Shown here piece after piece: positions 30,614 through 40,703 of a DNA stretch of 64,000 nt. Source of the DNA: Jaenimonas drosophilae (lineage: Eukaryota > Euglenozoa > Kinetoplastea > Trypanosomatida > Trypanosomatidae). The translations under genes and the position numbers were made by a program. The stretch is from positions 1 to 64,000 of the forward strand of contig JASAON010001656.1 of the NCBI GenBank assembly GCA_030849065.1, written 5' to 3'. Numbering within the stretch: the stretch's first letter is position 1; each line of letters opens with the position of its first letter. The notes under the pieces are model-generated. The model searched no databases. It was not told the origin of the DNA and was given only the letters and a program-made list of their open reading frames with translations.

Positions 30614-33382
30614 ATGTCGAGCTCCCCGAAGATGCCACTCGATCGGGAATCGAGGATAAACAGCTTTGGTCAGTCGTCCAACATACCCGCTTCCTACGTG
30701 AAGAATAGCACCTCGGAGGATAAGCTGCTCAAGTACACGGACGACTTCAAGGTGCTGTATCACAAGTACTTCCCCGATCGTCGCACGCTCCTCCTCACAC
30801 CTGTGAATGAATGCGGCCAGCGGAAGATGATTTGTACCTTCATTCGGCCCACCGCCATGCGGTTTGATGAGATGTACGATCTTGAGCAGTGTAGCGCCTA
30901 TGTGGCGGGCTACATGCAGTACGAACCTCTCCACCCCGAAACCTGCTACGATGAGGATAACGATGATACGGTGGAGTGTCTGCCTGGGACTGTTGTGTCT
31001 CCAGCAACGGCGCTGCAGTGGCAGGTTGGTAACTGCCTCGAGATGAGCTTGGTATTGACCTCTCTGTTGTGTGGTGCCGGCTACAACGCATACGTCGTGG
31101 TTGGCTATGCCCAGCGAGCGGTGTGCCTCAACGATCAGACGGAGCGCCTGTGGGCCGATACGTTGCCGATTGAGTACAACTCCGACGACGAGGAGGAGCC
31201 CGCAACGACGGTGGATGCAGAGTACGCGGCCCTTCTCAAGGAGCGGCCGGTGCTTCGCGAGGCCGGGGCACAGCCACCCGCCTCTGCCCAGTCGCACGGA
31301 ACACCACAAGCAACCGCGTCGGAGACGTCTCGGATGGACGGCGATTCTCCTGCACTTCCCACGCTTGGGCTGAACTCGATCACCAACCATGATGCGGTGA
31401 TGGAGGTGAAGGCGGTACACTGCTGGGTGGCCGTGCTTCCAGGCGGCCGCAAGAGCATGAAGGATACAACGTTCATTGAGCCATCGACGGGTGAGCTCAT
31501 CCCCATTTTGGCCTCCGATCAGTTCTACACTGGCGTGGAGGCGGTCTTCAACGACACGAAGTACTACCTTAACCTCCATCCTGAGGTGCCAACGAGCGCA
31601 CTCAAGTTCGACCTCAAGGAGCGATCGCAGTGGGAGGGGGTGTTGTGCTGCGAGGGGGATGAGGAGGACTTACACGAGGGAACCGCCGGCGGAACCATGG
31701 GGGCTCTCACCGGCCGCCGCACGCTGGGCGACATGACGATGGTTGGAGGCCATACCAGCACCAACCTGCTCGATATCCGCAACAAGCCCAACGTCGTCGT
31801 GCCTCGCTCGTGGACGGCGGAGCTCACCTTGAGCCCTAGCCAGTACGAGAGCCGCTATCCCGATTCGTACAAGGTGATTCAGTACGCCGATGCGGTTGTG
31901 CGCCTATATGCGGACTACTCGCAGCCCGATATGCGGGTGAAGGAGGTCGTGCTCTCGGATAGCCTCTACGACACACTGGAGCAGGTCCACCTCTTTTACA
32001 AGCACCGCGCAGATAAACTACGTCGCCGCAGCATTTATCCTCAGCTTGCGCAGAAGGAGACCAACTCACTCATGGGCCGCAACAGCGCGCGATCGTACAG
32101 CGGGCAGGCGGCTCCGTCCTATCGTCTGCTGACGGAGTGGTATGAGCGCGGCCGCATGCGGGATACGTCGGTCGAGGGTTTGCGTGAGTTCAGCCACGAA
32201 CCTGGCGTGCAGCGCACGATGAAGTTCTACTGGCGAGCGAGGGAGGACGGCATGTTCAAGCGCACGGAGGTGTTCTTCGACCTTACCTCTCTACGCAAGG
32301 TGAAGGAGTTCTACAAGGGCCGCAACGACCATTTGTGCTACCGCAGCGCAAGCTTTGATCAGCCTCGGACGGTGCGTGAGACGAACCTCCACGCCCTCAT
32401 CGCCGCCGCTGGCTCGGGGACGGGTACGTCGAAAGAGTATCCGCGTCTGGAGCCCACGCGCATCAGCCAAAAGTTTGTGCGCCAACCCGACCTGCCCTAC
32501 GAAAAAGATGTTGCGAAGGTAACCTTCAGCCGCCCCGCAGCGCATGACACGCGGACGACCTTGGGTGAGATGTGGATCTTCTTCCAGTACCCGGAGGACA
32601 GCATCATCCGGCCGTACCACATGTTTGCGAAGCCAAGCTCCAACGTGGAGGACTACATTGCCGCCTCCGCCGCTAGAAAACCCATCGAACCGCCCAAGAA
32701 GATCGTCTCGATGCCCGGTGCGGAGCCTCCGCGCGACTTAGAACTCTACAACGAACGCAAGTGGCTGACGGGGGTGGAGACGATTTGCTTGACGGAGATC
32801 CGCAGCAAGATGGATGAGGGGATGGACGTGCTCACCACCATGGAGGCCGACCATAGCCTCGTTCGGCAGATGCTGAGCTCCTACGACACCCTCCGCAACC
32901 GGCCGAAGGAGACGGAGGCGGAGCGCGCCAAGAAGCTCGCCGAGTCGATTCGTCGCGAGGAGTCGCGCAAGGACTATTTGGCACCCTACATTGCCAAGTT
33001 GGAGATGCCTTCAGATTTTGATGGGGACTACCTCAAGGTGAAGCTCAGCTCCGAACAAGCCAAGCGGGTGCGCGACGAGGCCCTCCTTGAGCTCAAGGAG
33101 CGGCTGATTCAGCGCGGCCACATTATGCAGAGCCGCATGGACAAGGAGAAGGAAGACTTCAATAAGCGGCAGCTCGCCTACCAACGCAACCGCGACTCCG
33201 CCACGGTCGACGGCACCAAGGAGGCGGAGGACTTCGCCATCTACTGCAAGGAGGCCACGTGGAGGATGAAGGTGCTGGACGAGCGCCTGTCGAAGCACAT
33301 TGATTTAGCCAGCGAGAAGTACGCGCAGCTCGCACAGCGTCTGTCCGAGGATGCACGCCTCACAGCGCTCTACAACATGTAA
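30614..33382 (+). CDS. Dynein regulatory complex subunit 7 (DRC7/CCDC135/FAP50), flagellar
   Basis: A 922-residue protein. Near residue 139 is a transglutaminase-like core, QVGNCLEMSLVLTSLLCGAG, with the nucleophile-position Cys, and near 265 the matching histidine in AVHCWVAVLPGG, followed by FIEPSTGE. This is the DRC7 arrangement. The middle matches DRC7 in YESRYPDSYKVIQY and in LTEWYERGRMRDTSVEGLRE. The C-terminal 200 residues are a charged coiled coil. DRC7 is part of the nexin-dynein regulatory complex on axonemal doublets and adjusts ciliary beating. A flagellated organism is implied. The length agrees with the family (about 850-900). An unconserved Ser/Thr/Pro/Ala-rich insert lies at about residues 197-250. 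Confidence 0.9.
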   Translation: MSSSPKMPLDRESRINSFGQSSNIPASYVKNSTSEDKLLKYTDDFKVLYHKYFPDRRTLLLTPVNECGQRKMICTFIRPTAMRFDEMYDLEQCSAYVAGYMQYEPLHPETCYDEDNDDTVECLPGTVVSPATALQWQVGNCLEMSLVLTSLLCGAGYNAYVVVGYAQRAVCLNDQTERLWADTLPIEYNSDDEEEPATTVDAEYAALLKERPVLREAGAQPPASAQSHGTPQATASETSRMDGDSPALPTLGLNSITNHDAVMEVKAVHCWVAVLPGGRKSMKDTTFIEPSTGELIPILASDQFYTGVEAVFNDTKYYLNLHPEVPTSALKFDLKERSQWEGVLCCEGDEEDLHEGTAGGTMGALTGRRTLGDMTMVGGHTSTNLLDIRNKPNVVVPRSWTAELTLSPSQYESRYPDSYKVIQYADAVVRLYADYSQPDMRVKEVVLSDSLYDTLEQVHLFYKHRADKLRRRSIYPQLAQKETNSLMGRNSARSYSGQAAPSYRLLTEWYERGRMRDTSVEGLREFSHEPGVQRTMKFYWRAREDGMFKRTEVFFDLTSLRKVKEFYKGRNDHLCYRSASFDQPRTVRETNLHALIAAAGSGTGTSKEYPRLEPTRISQKFVRQPDLPYEKDVAKVTFSRPAAHDTRTTLGEMWIFFQYPEDSIIRPYHMFAKPSSNVEDYIAASAARKPIEPPKKIVSMPGAEPPRDLELYNERKWLTGVETICLTEIRSKMDEGMDVLTTMEADHSLVRQMLSSYDTLRNRPKETEAERAKKLAESIRREESRKDYLAPYIAKLEMPSDFDGDYLKVKLSSEQAKRVRDEALLELKERLIQRGHIMQSRMDKEKEDFNKRQLAYQRNRDSATVDGTKEAEDFAIYCKEATWRMKVLDERLSKHIDLASEKYAQLAQRLSEDARLTALYNM

Positions 33383-33614
33383 GGGGCATATCTATGTGTG
33401 CCAATGTATCTAGAGAAGGAAAGTTGGGTGATGAGCGCTTGTGTGGCGTGAGTAGCGACGAATGCCGCCACCATCTCGGTTGTTGTGGCGCTCTGCATGC
33501 AATCATCCCGTTTCTTTTCATCTTCTTTATTATTGAAGCCTCTCTTCATCAAGTGTGCGTACCCGGATTCTGTTGCGGGCTCTGGTGCTTGGCTTAGAGT
33601 GGTTATATACAGCG

Positions 33615-35333
33615 ATGCGCTTCGTGGCCGTCTTCGCGGCTTCACCGACGCTGCAGCGCTTTTGCTCCGCTGAGTTTTTGGCGGTTGCCAACATCTTCGG
33701 TGTTCGAATCACCCCGATAGCGGCACCATGGCTCCGTGGCGATGATGAAGAGGCTGTTTCCCCCTTCTTCTTCTTCGACACAGACGCAAGCATGATGGAC
33801 GTGGAGGCGGTGGCCCACCGCTGTATCCTCCTCCGCGGCATCTACACGCTTCTTGCTGCGGCACCTACTCTGGAGCAGGTGTGCCGCCGCCACGAGGCTC
33901 CGTCCGACGACACAAAAAACACCCTCATTGTGGGTGATGCCGTGGAGGCAGAGCTGGGAACCTCGTCCTACTCCTTCCGCGTTGAAACCATTGGCAAGAA
34001 ATACACGGAAGAGCGCAAGAAGGAGGTGATGGCTGCGTTGCACCACCACACAACGCCCCCAGCAGGACAGATTGATTTCCGGTCCCCACAACACCGCTTC
34101 TTCGTTTTTGTGGAGCATCTCATCGAGCCATCGCCCCCAGGGGCAAAAAACTGGCTTCCCAACGGACCTTTGCGCGCGGTGGTGTTGTGTGTGTTGGCGG
34201 TTGAATCGCATCGTTCGTCGCTCCTCGCACGCTACGACCTCAAGAAGCGGCCGTACATTGGCACAACATCGATGCCTCCGGAGGAGTCCATCTTGATGAG
34301 CAACCTCGCCTACATCTGTAACGGCCACGTCGTCTACGATCCTTTTTGCGGCACAGGCAGCTTGCTTCTTGCCGCTGCCCATTGTGGTGCAAGGACGTTC
34401 GGCTCCGACGCCGATGCGCGCGCAATGCGTGCGGGCACGGCGAGGGGAAAGATTAGCCCGCAGCTGCAGCAGCAACGCCGCCTGGCGCTGGCCAACTACA
34501 GCGAGGCGGAGCTGTCGCGGCTCACCGAGGAGGAGAAGGAGCTGCCATCGATGTGGACCAACTTCAGAATTTATCACCTCCCGCCGCCAGATCGGTTGCG
34601 CATCAACTTCTCTTCGTGGGCGTCGCTGTGGCGCGGCCGTGAGGGGTTCCTCGACGCCATCGTCTCCGACCCGCCCTATGGCCTGCGTGAGCCGCGCAAG
34701 CGCGAGGCATCTGCAGCGGAACACGGTGGCGATGCTTCATTGACGAGCTACCAGACCTATGACGTTGTGCTCGACCTCGTCCTCTTCGCCGCAACCAACT
34801 TGGTGGTTGGTGGGCACCTCTCCTTTTGGCACCCCACCACCGACGGATACACCAGCGATGAGCTCCCACATCATCCATCCATGGAGCTCATCCACGATCA
34901 TCCACAGCGGCTATCGCTGAAAGTTGTGCGTCGGCTAATCACGATGCGAAAGATTGCCGCCTGCCCATCGCCGCCACCCACGCGCGAGGCGTGTGCGCCG
35001 CGGCTCCACGCGGAAGATCTTCGTGAGCTGATGGAAAAGACGGAGCTGCCAGAGAACGCAGACTACACGCACTACCGCTTGAAAATACGACGCAAGCGTG
35101 AGGCCACGGCACAGTACTGGCGCTCGCACAACACCGCCGCAGATTCAGCTTCGCAGGAATCAGCGGAGGAGCTCCCGCGTCGTCGACGCAAACAACCGCA
35201 TGAACGTTCGCGCGTTGAGACGCAGGAGTTGGTGGTGGCAAACCGCGAGCGAAATTTGCGTGAGCGGGCAGAAAAACAGCGCGTGGCGAACGAGCGCAAT
35301 GCAGCCAACCAGCCAGACGCGAGGGACACATAA
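33615..35333 (+). CDS. tRNA (guanine-10-N2)-methyltransferase, TRM11 type
   Basis: A 572-residue protein. The SAM site is VYDPFCGTGSLLLAAAHCGA at about residue 238, and the catalytic N-methyltransferase motif is DPPYG in AIVSDPPYGLREPR at about residue 350. An upstream motif, RPYIGTTSMPPEESILMSNL, is typical of TRM11. The N-terminal part should hold the THUMP-like domain. TRM11 with TRM112 makes m2G at position 10 of several tRNAs. The last 100 residues are a Lys/Arg/Glu-rich extension without a recognised domain. ATG 33615 is the first ATG of the frame; candidate acceptors are AG 33537-33538 and AG 33595-33596. Confidence 0.9.
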   Translation: MRFVAVFAASPTLQRFCSAEFLAVANIFGVRITPIAAPWLRGDDEEAVSPFFFFDTDASMMDVEAVAHRCILLRGIYTLLAAAPTLEQVCRRHEAPSDDTKNTLIVGDAVEAELGTSSYSFRVETIGKKYTEERKKEVMAALHHHTTPPAGQIDFRSPQHRFFVFVEHLIEPSPPGAKNWLPNGPLRAVVLCVLAVESHRSSLLARYDLKKRPYIGTTSMPPEESILMSNLAYICNGHVVYDPFCGTGSLLLAAAHCGARTFGSDADARAMRAGTARGKISPQLQQQRRLALANYSEAELSRLTEEEKELPSMWTNFRIYHLPPPDRLRINFSSWASLWRGREGFLDAIVSDPPYGLREPRKREASAAEHGGDASLTSYQTYDVVLDLVLFAATNLVVGGHLSFWHPTTDGYTSDELPHHPSMELIHDHPQRLSLKVVRRLITMRKIAACPSPPPTREACAPRLHAEDLRELMEKTELPENADYTHYRLKIRRKREATAQYWRSHNTAADSASQESAEELPRRRRKQPHERSRVETQELVVANRERNLRERAEKQRVANERNAANQPDARDT

Positions 35334-35500
35334 CAACGCACCGGTTAAGAATCCTTCAATCACACGTCGTTGTCCTGCTCGTGAGTTGCTGAGCTTTCGT
35401 GTCCACTGACTATGCATGCTTCTTCCTCATTCTTCTACTCATTAGGGTGTTTATTTCATTCCACTTCTCTGCCCAAACTCACAAGGAAGCCACAACCACT

Positions 35501-35722
35501 ATGACCGCTCTCGGTGTCTTTGATGAGCGCGATTCGCACGCCCTCGCGATTCAGCCCGAGGAGGAGGAGGAAGTGTGCGGGGTCTGTCTCGAACGCCCCG
35601 CGGAAGGTTGTTTCGTTGACTTGTGGTGCTGCGGCAACGTGCTCTGTGTGGATGATGCTGAGCAGCTCGGCAAGTGCCCCTTCTGCCGTCGGGAGCCCCT
35701 AGCGTGGAACATTGTGAAGTAG
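35501..35722 (+). CDS. RING-like zinc-binding mini-protein
   Basis: A 73-residue protein. After an acidic stretch (EEEEE) comes a Cys-rich fold: CGVC, then C, then WCCGNVLC, then CPFC near the end. Eight or nine Cys spaced this way resemble a RING finger in which the usual histidine is replaced by Cys. RING domains usually recruit ubiquitin-conjugating enzymes, but a protein consisting of little else could also act as an adaptor. The start ATG 35501 is supported by a clean pyrimidine tract with AG at 35444-35445; the open frame upstream of it is read through this tract. Confidence 0.75.
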   Translation: MTALGVFDERDSHALAIQPEEEEEVCGVCLERPAEGCFVDLWCCGNVLCVDDAEQLGKCPFCRREPLAWNIVK

Positions 35723-35982
35723 AGCCATCAAGAGCAGTGCTTCATCATACTCATCTGTTTTTTTTCCCATCCCCTCCCCAATCTGATATGGCAATCATGC
35801 GCCATGGAGGCCAATATTTTCCTTGGCCACTGCTCCAAATACGATGATTATGATGATGATGATGATGTGCTTCAATGCATCAATTCTGTGGTTGGGTTGC
35901 TGATGTGCTTCGATATTCTCTTGCTCCTCTGTTGCATCCAACGAAGGTAGCTGCAGTTCTCACTCTGTCGTAGCGTATCACA

Positions 35983-36246
35983 ATGGTGGTGTTGAAGGGA
36001 GGCGGAACGACGTACTCCGTCGGCAACGGCAAGCAAATGGAGTGGGAAGATGTTCCCGAGGTATTCAAGAAGCACCTCGGAGAGCAGCGAGAGATAACCA
36101 AGTGTGTGGAGATGCGCGCAGCGGCTCAGAATTGTATCGAAGAACACGGATTCTGGGCCCCACAATGCGTGCAACTCACAGACGCCTTTCATGCCTGTCA
36201 GTCGGAGGAGCTCACCCGTACTCACCTCCCCACACGAAAGGTGTAG
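35983..36246 (+). CDS. Twin CX9C (CHCH) protein, probably of the mitochondrial intermembrane space
   Basis: An 87-residue protein. Residues about 41-73 carry two CX9C motifs, CVEMRAAAQNC and CVQLTDAFHAC, separated by ten residues (IEEHGFWAPQ). This is the coiled-coil-helix-coiled-coil-helix fold, oxidised by the Mia40/Erv1 system in the intermembrane space. Family members include copper chaperones for cytochrome oxidase and accessory subunits of complexes I and IV; which one this is cannot be told. The size is typical. ATG 35983 is the first ATG after AG sites at about 35945-35955. Confidence 0.78.
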   Translation: MVVLKGGGTTYSVGNGKQMEWEDVPEVFKKHLGEQREITKCVEMRAAAQNCIEEHGFWAPQCVQLTDAFHACQSEELTRTHLPTRKV

Positions 36247-36483
36247 GTCCCTAGCACAATTGACGTGTCATCCACGTCCTCTCACAACAAATTCTCTTCT
36301 CTTGCTCACGTACTTGAGTGGAAGCACGACATGCCACATCATCTCCATGAATTCTTCCTCTTTTATTCGTCATTATCTTCGTTATGTGGCTGGCTAGGTA
36401 GCTTATTCGTACTGCTCCTCTCGCGCGATTGTCCACCCGTTGAGGAGAGTTTTGTCTGTGGTAGGAATATTTAGTGAATAGCG

Positions 36484-37932
36484 ATGCTGCGCCAGGGATT
36501 GTTTGCGGCCTCGGCCATCCTCTTGGAGCGTAGCCACGGCAACTTGAAGGATCAGGACCGCATTTTCACGAACCTCTACGAGGATTTTGGCACCGACATC
36601 AACGCGGCGGAGAAGCGCGGCGACTGGTTCCGCACCAAGGACCTCATCCTCAAGGGCCATGACTGGATCATCAACGAGATGAAGGCGAGCGGCTTGCGCG
36701 GACGTGGCGGTGCTGGTTTTCCCTCCGGCCTGAAGTGGTCCTTCATGCCGAAGAAGAAGCCCGATGATCGTCCGAGCTATCTCGTGGTGAATTGCGATGA
36801 GTCGGAGCCTGGAACGTGCAAGGATCGTGAGATCATGCGCCATGAGCCACACAAGCTAGTGGAGGGCTCCCTCATTGCGGGCTACGCGATGCGTGCGCGC
36901 TACGGCTATATTTACATCCGTGGCGAGTTCTACAACGAGTGGAAGGCCGTGGACAAGGCCATCCACGAGGCCTACCAGAAGGGCTACCTCGGCAAGAATG
37001 CGTGTGGCAGCGGATATGATTTTGATCTCTACACCTACTGCGGTGCGGGCGCCTACATTTGTGGCGAGGAGACGGCCATGATTTCGAGCATAGAAGGCGG
37101 TCAGGGCAAGCCGCGCCTCAAGCCGCCATTTCCCGCCAACGTGGGACTTTACGGGTGCCCCACGACGGTGACGAATTGCGAGACGGTGGCGGTGAGCCCG
37201 ACCATCTTGCGTCGTGGCCCGCAGTGGTTTGCGAGCTTCGGCCGCAAGAACAACGCCGGGACGAAGCTCTACTCCATCTCTGGCCACGTCAATCGCCCAT
37301 GTACTGTAGAGGAGGAAATGAGCATGCCGCTGCGCGAGCTCATTGAGCGCCACGCCGGTGGCATCCGCGGTGGCTGGGATAACCTCCTCTGCGTCATTCC
37401 GGGCGGCTCCTCGTGCCCCCTCATCCCCAAACACATTTGCGACGATGTGCTGATGGACTACGACGCACTCAAGGCCGTGGACACGGGCCTCGGCACCGCC
37501 GCCGTTATCGTCATGGACAAGTCCACGGACGTCATCAACGCGATTGAGCGGCTCTCGCAGTTTTACATGAACGAATCCTGTGGCCAATGCACCCCATGCC
37601 GCGAGGGCGCGCCGTGGCTGGATAAGATGATGAAGCGCTTCGTCCACGGCAATGCCAAGAAGGAGGAGATCAGCACCTTGTGGGATGTATCCAAGCAGAT
37701 GGAGGGCCGCTCGATTTGCGCCCTCGGCACGGCCGCCGCCTGGCCCGTCCAAGGCCTCATCCGCCACTTCAAGCCGCTCATGGAGGAGCGGATTGAGCGG
37801 TACTGGGAGGCCAACCCCCACTGGGGCAAGTCGGGCTCGCCGTGGAGGCGGTGGAAGACGCACCGCTACTACACGATGCAGAAGGGTGATCGCCTCAACT
37901 GGGACGGCAAGATTGTCCGAAACTGGAATTAA
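36484..37932 (+). CDS. NDUFV1: NADH:ubiquinone oxidoreductase 51-kDa subunit, NDUFV1 (complex I)
   Basis: A 482-residue flavoprotein subunit. The FMN-binding [15 protein letters not shown] is at about residue 74, followed by [24 protein letters not shown]-binding [20 protein letters not shown] is at about residue 184. The 4Fe-4S (N3) cluster ligands are in [12 protein letters not shown] at about residue 363 and [10 protein letters not shown] at about residue 412. All key residues are present. It accepts electrons from NADH at the tip of the matrix arm of complex I. The first 15 residues can serve as a presequence. The length is close to that of other eukaryotic NDUFV1 proteins (about 460-490). 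Confidence 0.97.
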   Translation: MLRQGLFAASAILLERSHGNLKDQDRIFTNLYEDFGTDINAAEKRGDWFRTKDLILKGHDWIINEMKASGLRGRGGAGFPSGLKWSFMPKKKPDDRPSYLVVNCDESEPGTCKDREIMRHEPHKLVEGSLIAGYAMRARYGYIYIRGEFYNEWKAVDKAIHEAYQKGYLGKNACGSGYDFDLYTYCGAGAYICGEETAMISSIEGGQGKPRLKPPFPANVGLYGCPTTVTNCETVAVSPTILRRGPQWFASFGRKNNAGTKLYSISGHVNRPCTVEEEMSMPLRELIERHAGGIRGGWDNLLCVIPGGSSCPLIPKHICDDVLMDYDALKAVDTGLGTAAVIVMDKSTDVINAIERLSQFYMNESCGQCTPCREGAPWLDKMMKRFVHGNAKKEEISTLWDVSKQMEGRSICALGTAAAWPVQGLIRHFKPLMEERIERYWEANPHWGKSGSPWRRWKTHRYYTMQKGDRLNWDGKIVRNWN

Positions 37933-38261
37933 GCAGCTAGTAGAAGCTAGAAGATAGGAGCCATGATTGGTGGCTGTGGCGGGTATCCCCCCCCTCCCCC
38001 ACTCCACCATATTGTCGGGCACGTGCGGTTAGGAGGAGGAGAGAGTGCGAAGATGGCGTGTAGTAGCCCAGTCTTCTCTTGCGTGAGGTACTTCATCCAT
38101 GCCCTGCGACCCTTGTTCCTTCACACCTTTGACACAAACCTCAACACACTGGTATACGAATCCAGCATGTATTCTTGTCTTTTCTCATTTCTTCTGTGTT
38201 TCCCCTTCACACATGTTGTGTGCGTAGCTACGTACCTCAGTCATCCTTCACCTCTGATACG
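37933..38261. other. Intergenic region
   Basis: No gene seen. A pyrimidine tract at about 38170-38215 is followed by AG at 38226-38227, a candidate trans-splice acceptor for the sulfurtransferase gene. The next frame stays open back to 38175, through this tract. Confidence 0.5.
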
Positions 38262-39359
38262 ATGAAGCGCCGTTTTGGAAGCAAAGTCTTTTTGGATGTG
38301 GCGGAGATCAAAGACCACCTGCTCGGGTTCCAAATTTTTGATGCTCGCTACAACCTGCGCATGAAGGACTACGGCCGCATCGAGTTTGCCAAGGGCCACG
38401 CCTCTCGATCAATTCGCGTCGATCTGGATGAGGAGCTCTGCGGCCCCCTCACCGGCCACGCACGTCACCCGCTCCCCGGCGCCAGCGACTTTGTGGAGTG
38501 GTGCAAATCCCGGGGCATCTCGCAGGAGCGACCAGTGTTGTGCTACGACGATGATTGCGGGGCGATGGGGGCCTGCCGTCTGTGGTGGATGCTGGACTCG
38601 CTCGGGGTGGAGGCCTACGTATTGAATGGCGGCATTCAGGCCTATCGCGCCGCCGGCCTGCCGCTTGAGTCGGGTGACCGCTTCGACGTCTTCTCGCTCT
38701 CGTTTTGGCCCTACGAGACGGAGTTCAGCCACCACGTGCGGGTGGAGGAGATCCCACCGGAGGCGGTGCTCGTGGATGCACGAAGCGCCGCACGCTTTCA
38801 TTCGACGGTGCGACCGTACGGCCCCGACCGCATTCCCGGCCACATTGAAGGCGCCGTGAATCTTCCCTACCAAAGCCATTTGGTTGATGCAAGCGACAAC
38901 AAGATTCTCCGCGACCCCGACGAGCTGCGGAGCAACGTCCTCCGCGCGCTCCACGGGGCGTGGGGCTGGAAGGATGGCCTGGACCTCTCCAACTGCGTCT
39001 TCTACTGCGGCAGCGGCGTGAGTGCGTGCATCAATATCGCCATCGTCCACCACCTTGGCCTCGGCAAGCCCTTCCTCTACTGCGGCTCGTGGTCGGAGTA
39101 CTGCGGCGTCCACCGCTTCCCGCTGCTCCGCAGGCTCACCGCCGTTCATGGCATGTACTTTGACATGCACTCGGCCAACCTCGGCGATCATCCACTCGCC
39201 GACGTTGAGGTCACCCCCATCGTGGCGGACGGCTCCGCCTGTGAGAACCCCGACAGCGACATCAAGGCAGCGGTGCGCCACCTCCACCTCGGCGAGACCG
39301 CCAAAGTGGTGTACCAAAACGGTCGTGTGGTTGTGCTTCATATACCACTACGGAAGTAG
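38262..39359 (+). CDS. 3-mercaptopyruvate sulfurtransferase / thiosulfate sulfurtransferase
   Basis: A 365-residue protein with two rhodanese domains, at about residues 8-140 and 165-290, then a C-terminal extension of about 75 residues. The first domain has FQIFDARYNLR and GHASRSIRVDLDEELCGP and lacks the catalytic Cys, as in the family. The second has VLVDARSAARF, IPGHIEGAVNLPY and the active-site loop YCGSGVSACI with Cys at about residue 249. The CGSGV loop is the mercaptopyruvate type rather than the rhodanese type (CRxGxT). The enzyme moves sulfur from 3-mercaptopyruvate to thiols or cyanide. A C-terminal extension of about 70 residues is known from Leishmania and trypanosome enzymes of this family. 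There is no organelle signal that I can see. Confidence 0.9.
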   Translation: MKRRFGSKVFLDVAEIKDHLLGFQIFDARYNLRMKDYGRIEFAKGHASRSIRVDLDEELCGPLTGHARHPLPGASDFVEWCKSRGISQERPVLCYDDDCGAMGACRLWWMLDSLGVEAYVLNGGIQAYRAAGLPLESGDRFDVFSLSFWPYETEFSHHVRVEEIPPEAVLVDARSAARFHSTVRPYGPDRIPGHIEGAVNLPYQSHLVDASDNKILRDPDELRSNVLRALHGAWGWKDGLDLSNCVFYCGSGVSACINIAIVHHLGLGKPFLYCGSWSEYCGVHRFPLLRRLTAVHGMYFDMHSANLGDHPLADVEVTPIVADGSACENPDSDIKAAVRHLHLGETAKVVYQNGRVVVLHIPLRK

Positions 39360-39565
39360 CTGGCTCATACTCCATCCCCCGCCACCTCCTCCTGACGCGC
39401 GACACACTTGCGCTGTTCTTATCCACCGTGCTTCCCAGCAGCGCGAGCCTCCTTCCCTCTCTCCAGCATGATTGCGTGGTGTCGTGGGCCCTTCACTTTC
39501 ATGCCATGCAAGCACCTCGCACTCCTCCTCCCTTCACATTGTTAGATCTACGCTTCCTTGTACCA

Positions 39566-40372
39566 ATGCCATCCTTCAACCCACACATTCAGGTCTGCGC
39601 GGGCAGCGATGAAATGTGCGACTTCACACGCTGCGCCATCGTCGCAGCTGCGAAGGAGAGCGCAATCCGCCAGGCGCCGTTGTCGGTGGCCCTCTCCGGC
39701 GGCAGCACACCGCGGAAGCTCTACGAGCAGCTCCACTCTGCAGACCAGCCGCTGCTGAAGGAGCAGTGCGGTCTAAAGTTCTTCATTGGCGATGAACGCT
39801 TGGTTGCGTTGGATGATGAGCGCAGCAACTACGCCATGGCCCACGATGCGCTGCTCCACGACCTCCCCGCGCGCTGCATCGTCGCGCACGACCCCACCGC
39901 CGCGCTCCGCACCTCCGAGGACGCCGAGCACGGCGCGGCTGACGCAGCGAAGGTTGCGGCGGCCTACTCCGCCCGGCTGCTCGAGGAGCTCCCCGTGGAG
40001 GTCCATGCAGTCGATGGAAAGGAGGTGCGCGTTCCGATCTTTGATGTGGTGCTTCTCGGCTTGGGTGCCGACGGCCACACCGCCTCCATCTTCCCAGGTT
40101 CTATCGCCTCGACGGAGGTGCAGCAGCCGGTGACGATTGCCTTCCCCAGCCCCACGATGGTGCCAAAGGTGTGGCGGATCACGATTGCCCCCTTCGTCAT
40201 TCAGCATGCACGCCACGTGATGATCCTCGCTGCGGGTACGTCGAAGCGGTGGGTTATGGATGGAATCCTGGCAGAAGAGTGCGAGGGCGAGGCCCCCGTC
40301 TCGCGACTGCTGCGCGGATGCACCGGCCAAGTTACCTTCGTCGTTGACCGCGACGCCGTCGGCCACGATTGA
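39566..40372 (+). CDS. PGLS: 6-phosphogluconolactonase
   Basis: A 268-residue protein of the usual length. Signatures are LSGGSTPRKLYEQL at about residue 43, FFIGDERLVALDDERSNYAM at about residue 72, and LLGLGADGHTASIFPG at about residue 162. It hydrolyses 6-phosphogluconolactone, the second step of the pentose phosphate pathway. The C-terminus (AVGHD) is not a type 1 glycosomal signal and I see no type 2 signal at the N-terminus, so the protein is probably cytosolic. ATG 39566 was chosen because AG at 39544-39545, after a pyrimidine stretch, lies directly upstream; two in-frame upstream ATGs (39428 and 39506) would be removed by splicing there. Confidence 0.93.
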   Translation: MPSFNPHIQVCAGSDEMCDFTRCAIVAAAKESAIRQAPLSVALSGGSTPRKLYEQLHSADQPLLKEQCGLKFFIGDERLVALDDERSNYAMAHDALLHDLPARCIVAHDPTAALRTSEDAEHGAADAAKVAAAYSARLLEELPVEVHAVDGKEVRVPIFDVVLLGLGADGHTASIFPGSIASTEVQQPVTIAFPSPTMVPKVWRITIAPFVIQHARHVMILAAGTSKRWVMDGILAEECEGEAPVSRLLRGCTGQVTFVVDRDAVGHD

Positions 40373-40703
40373 TGGATCACCTCTGCGACGCACAACAAAA
40401 CCATATTTTTCATCAAAACGAGTATCGACGTTGCCCGAGTGAAGGGCTGAGCCCATCCATATTTCTCACTTGTACTTGCCGCCGCCAATCATTTTCATTG
40501 TGTTGCTGCTCTACATCGCTACAACCCCCTCCTCCACCTCTTCTCCATCATCACAGCCACCCTTGGTTTTTCTTCTTCTCATACACCAGCTTCCTCTCCC
40601 CTCGTACACTGCGCTGCGTGGTGACGGCCGTGTCGGTATCTCCGTGCATATCTCAGTTTCTTTTTCTCCTTTCTTAATAAACCCTTCCGTGTGTTTGTGC
40701 CAT
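40373..40703. other. Intergenic region before the hexose transporter
   Basis: No gene seen. Pyrimidine-rich sequence at about 40500-40615 precedes a candidate acceptor AG at 40655-40656. The transporter frame is open back to 40470 but that part is pyrimidine-derived Pro/Ser/Leu sequence. Confidence 0.5.

Noticed and set aside
30581..31579. 332-codon open frame opposite DRC7
   Set aside because: Shadow of a GC-rich coding sequence; DRC7 on the plus strand has clear homology. The same applies to long minus-strand frames opposite TRM11, NDUFV1 and the sulfurtransferase.
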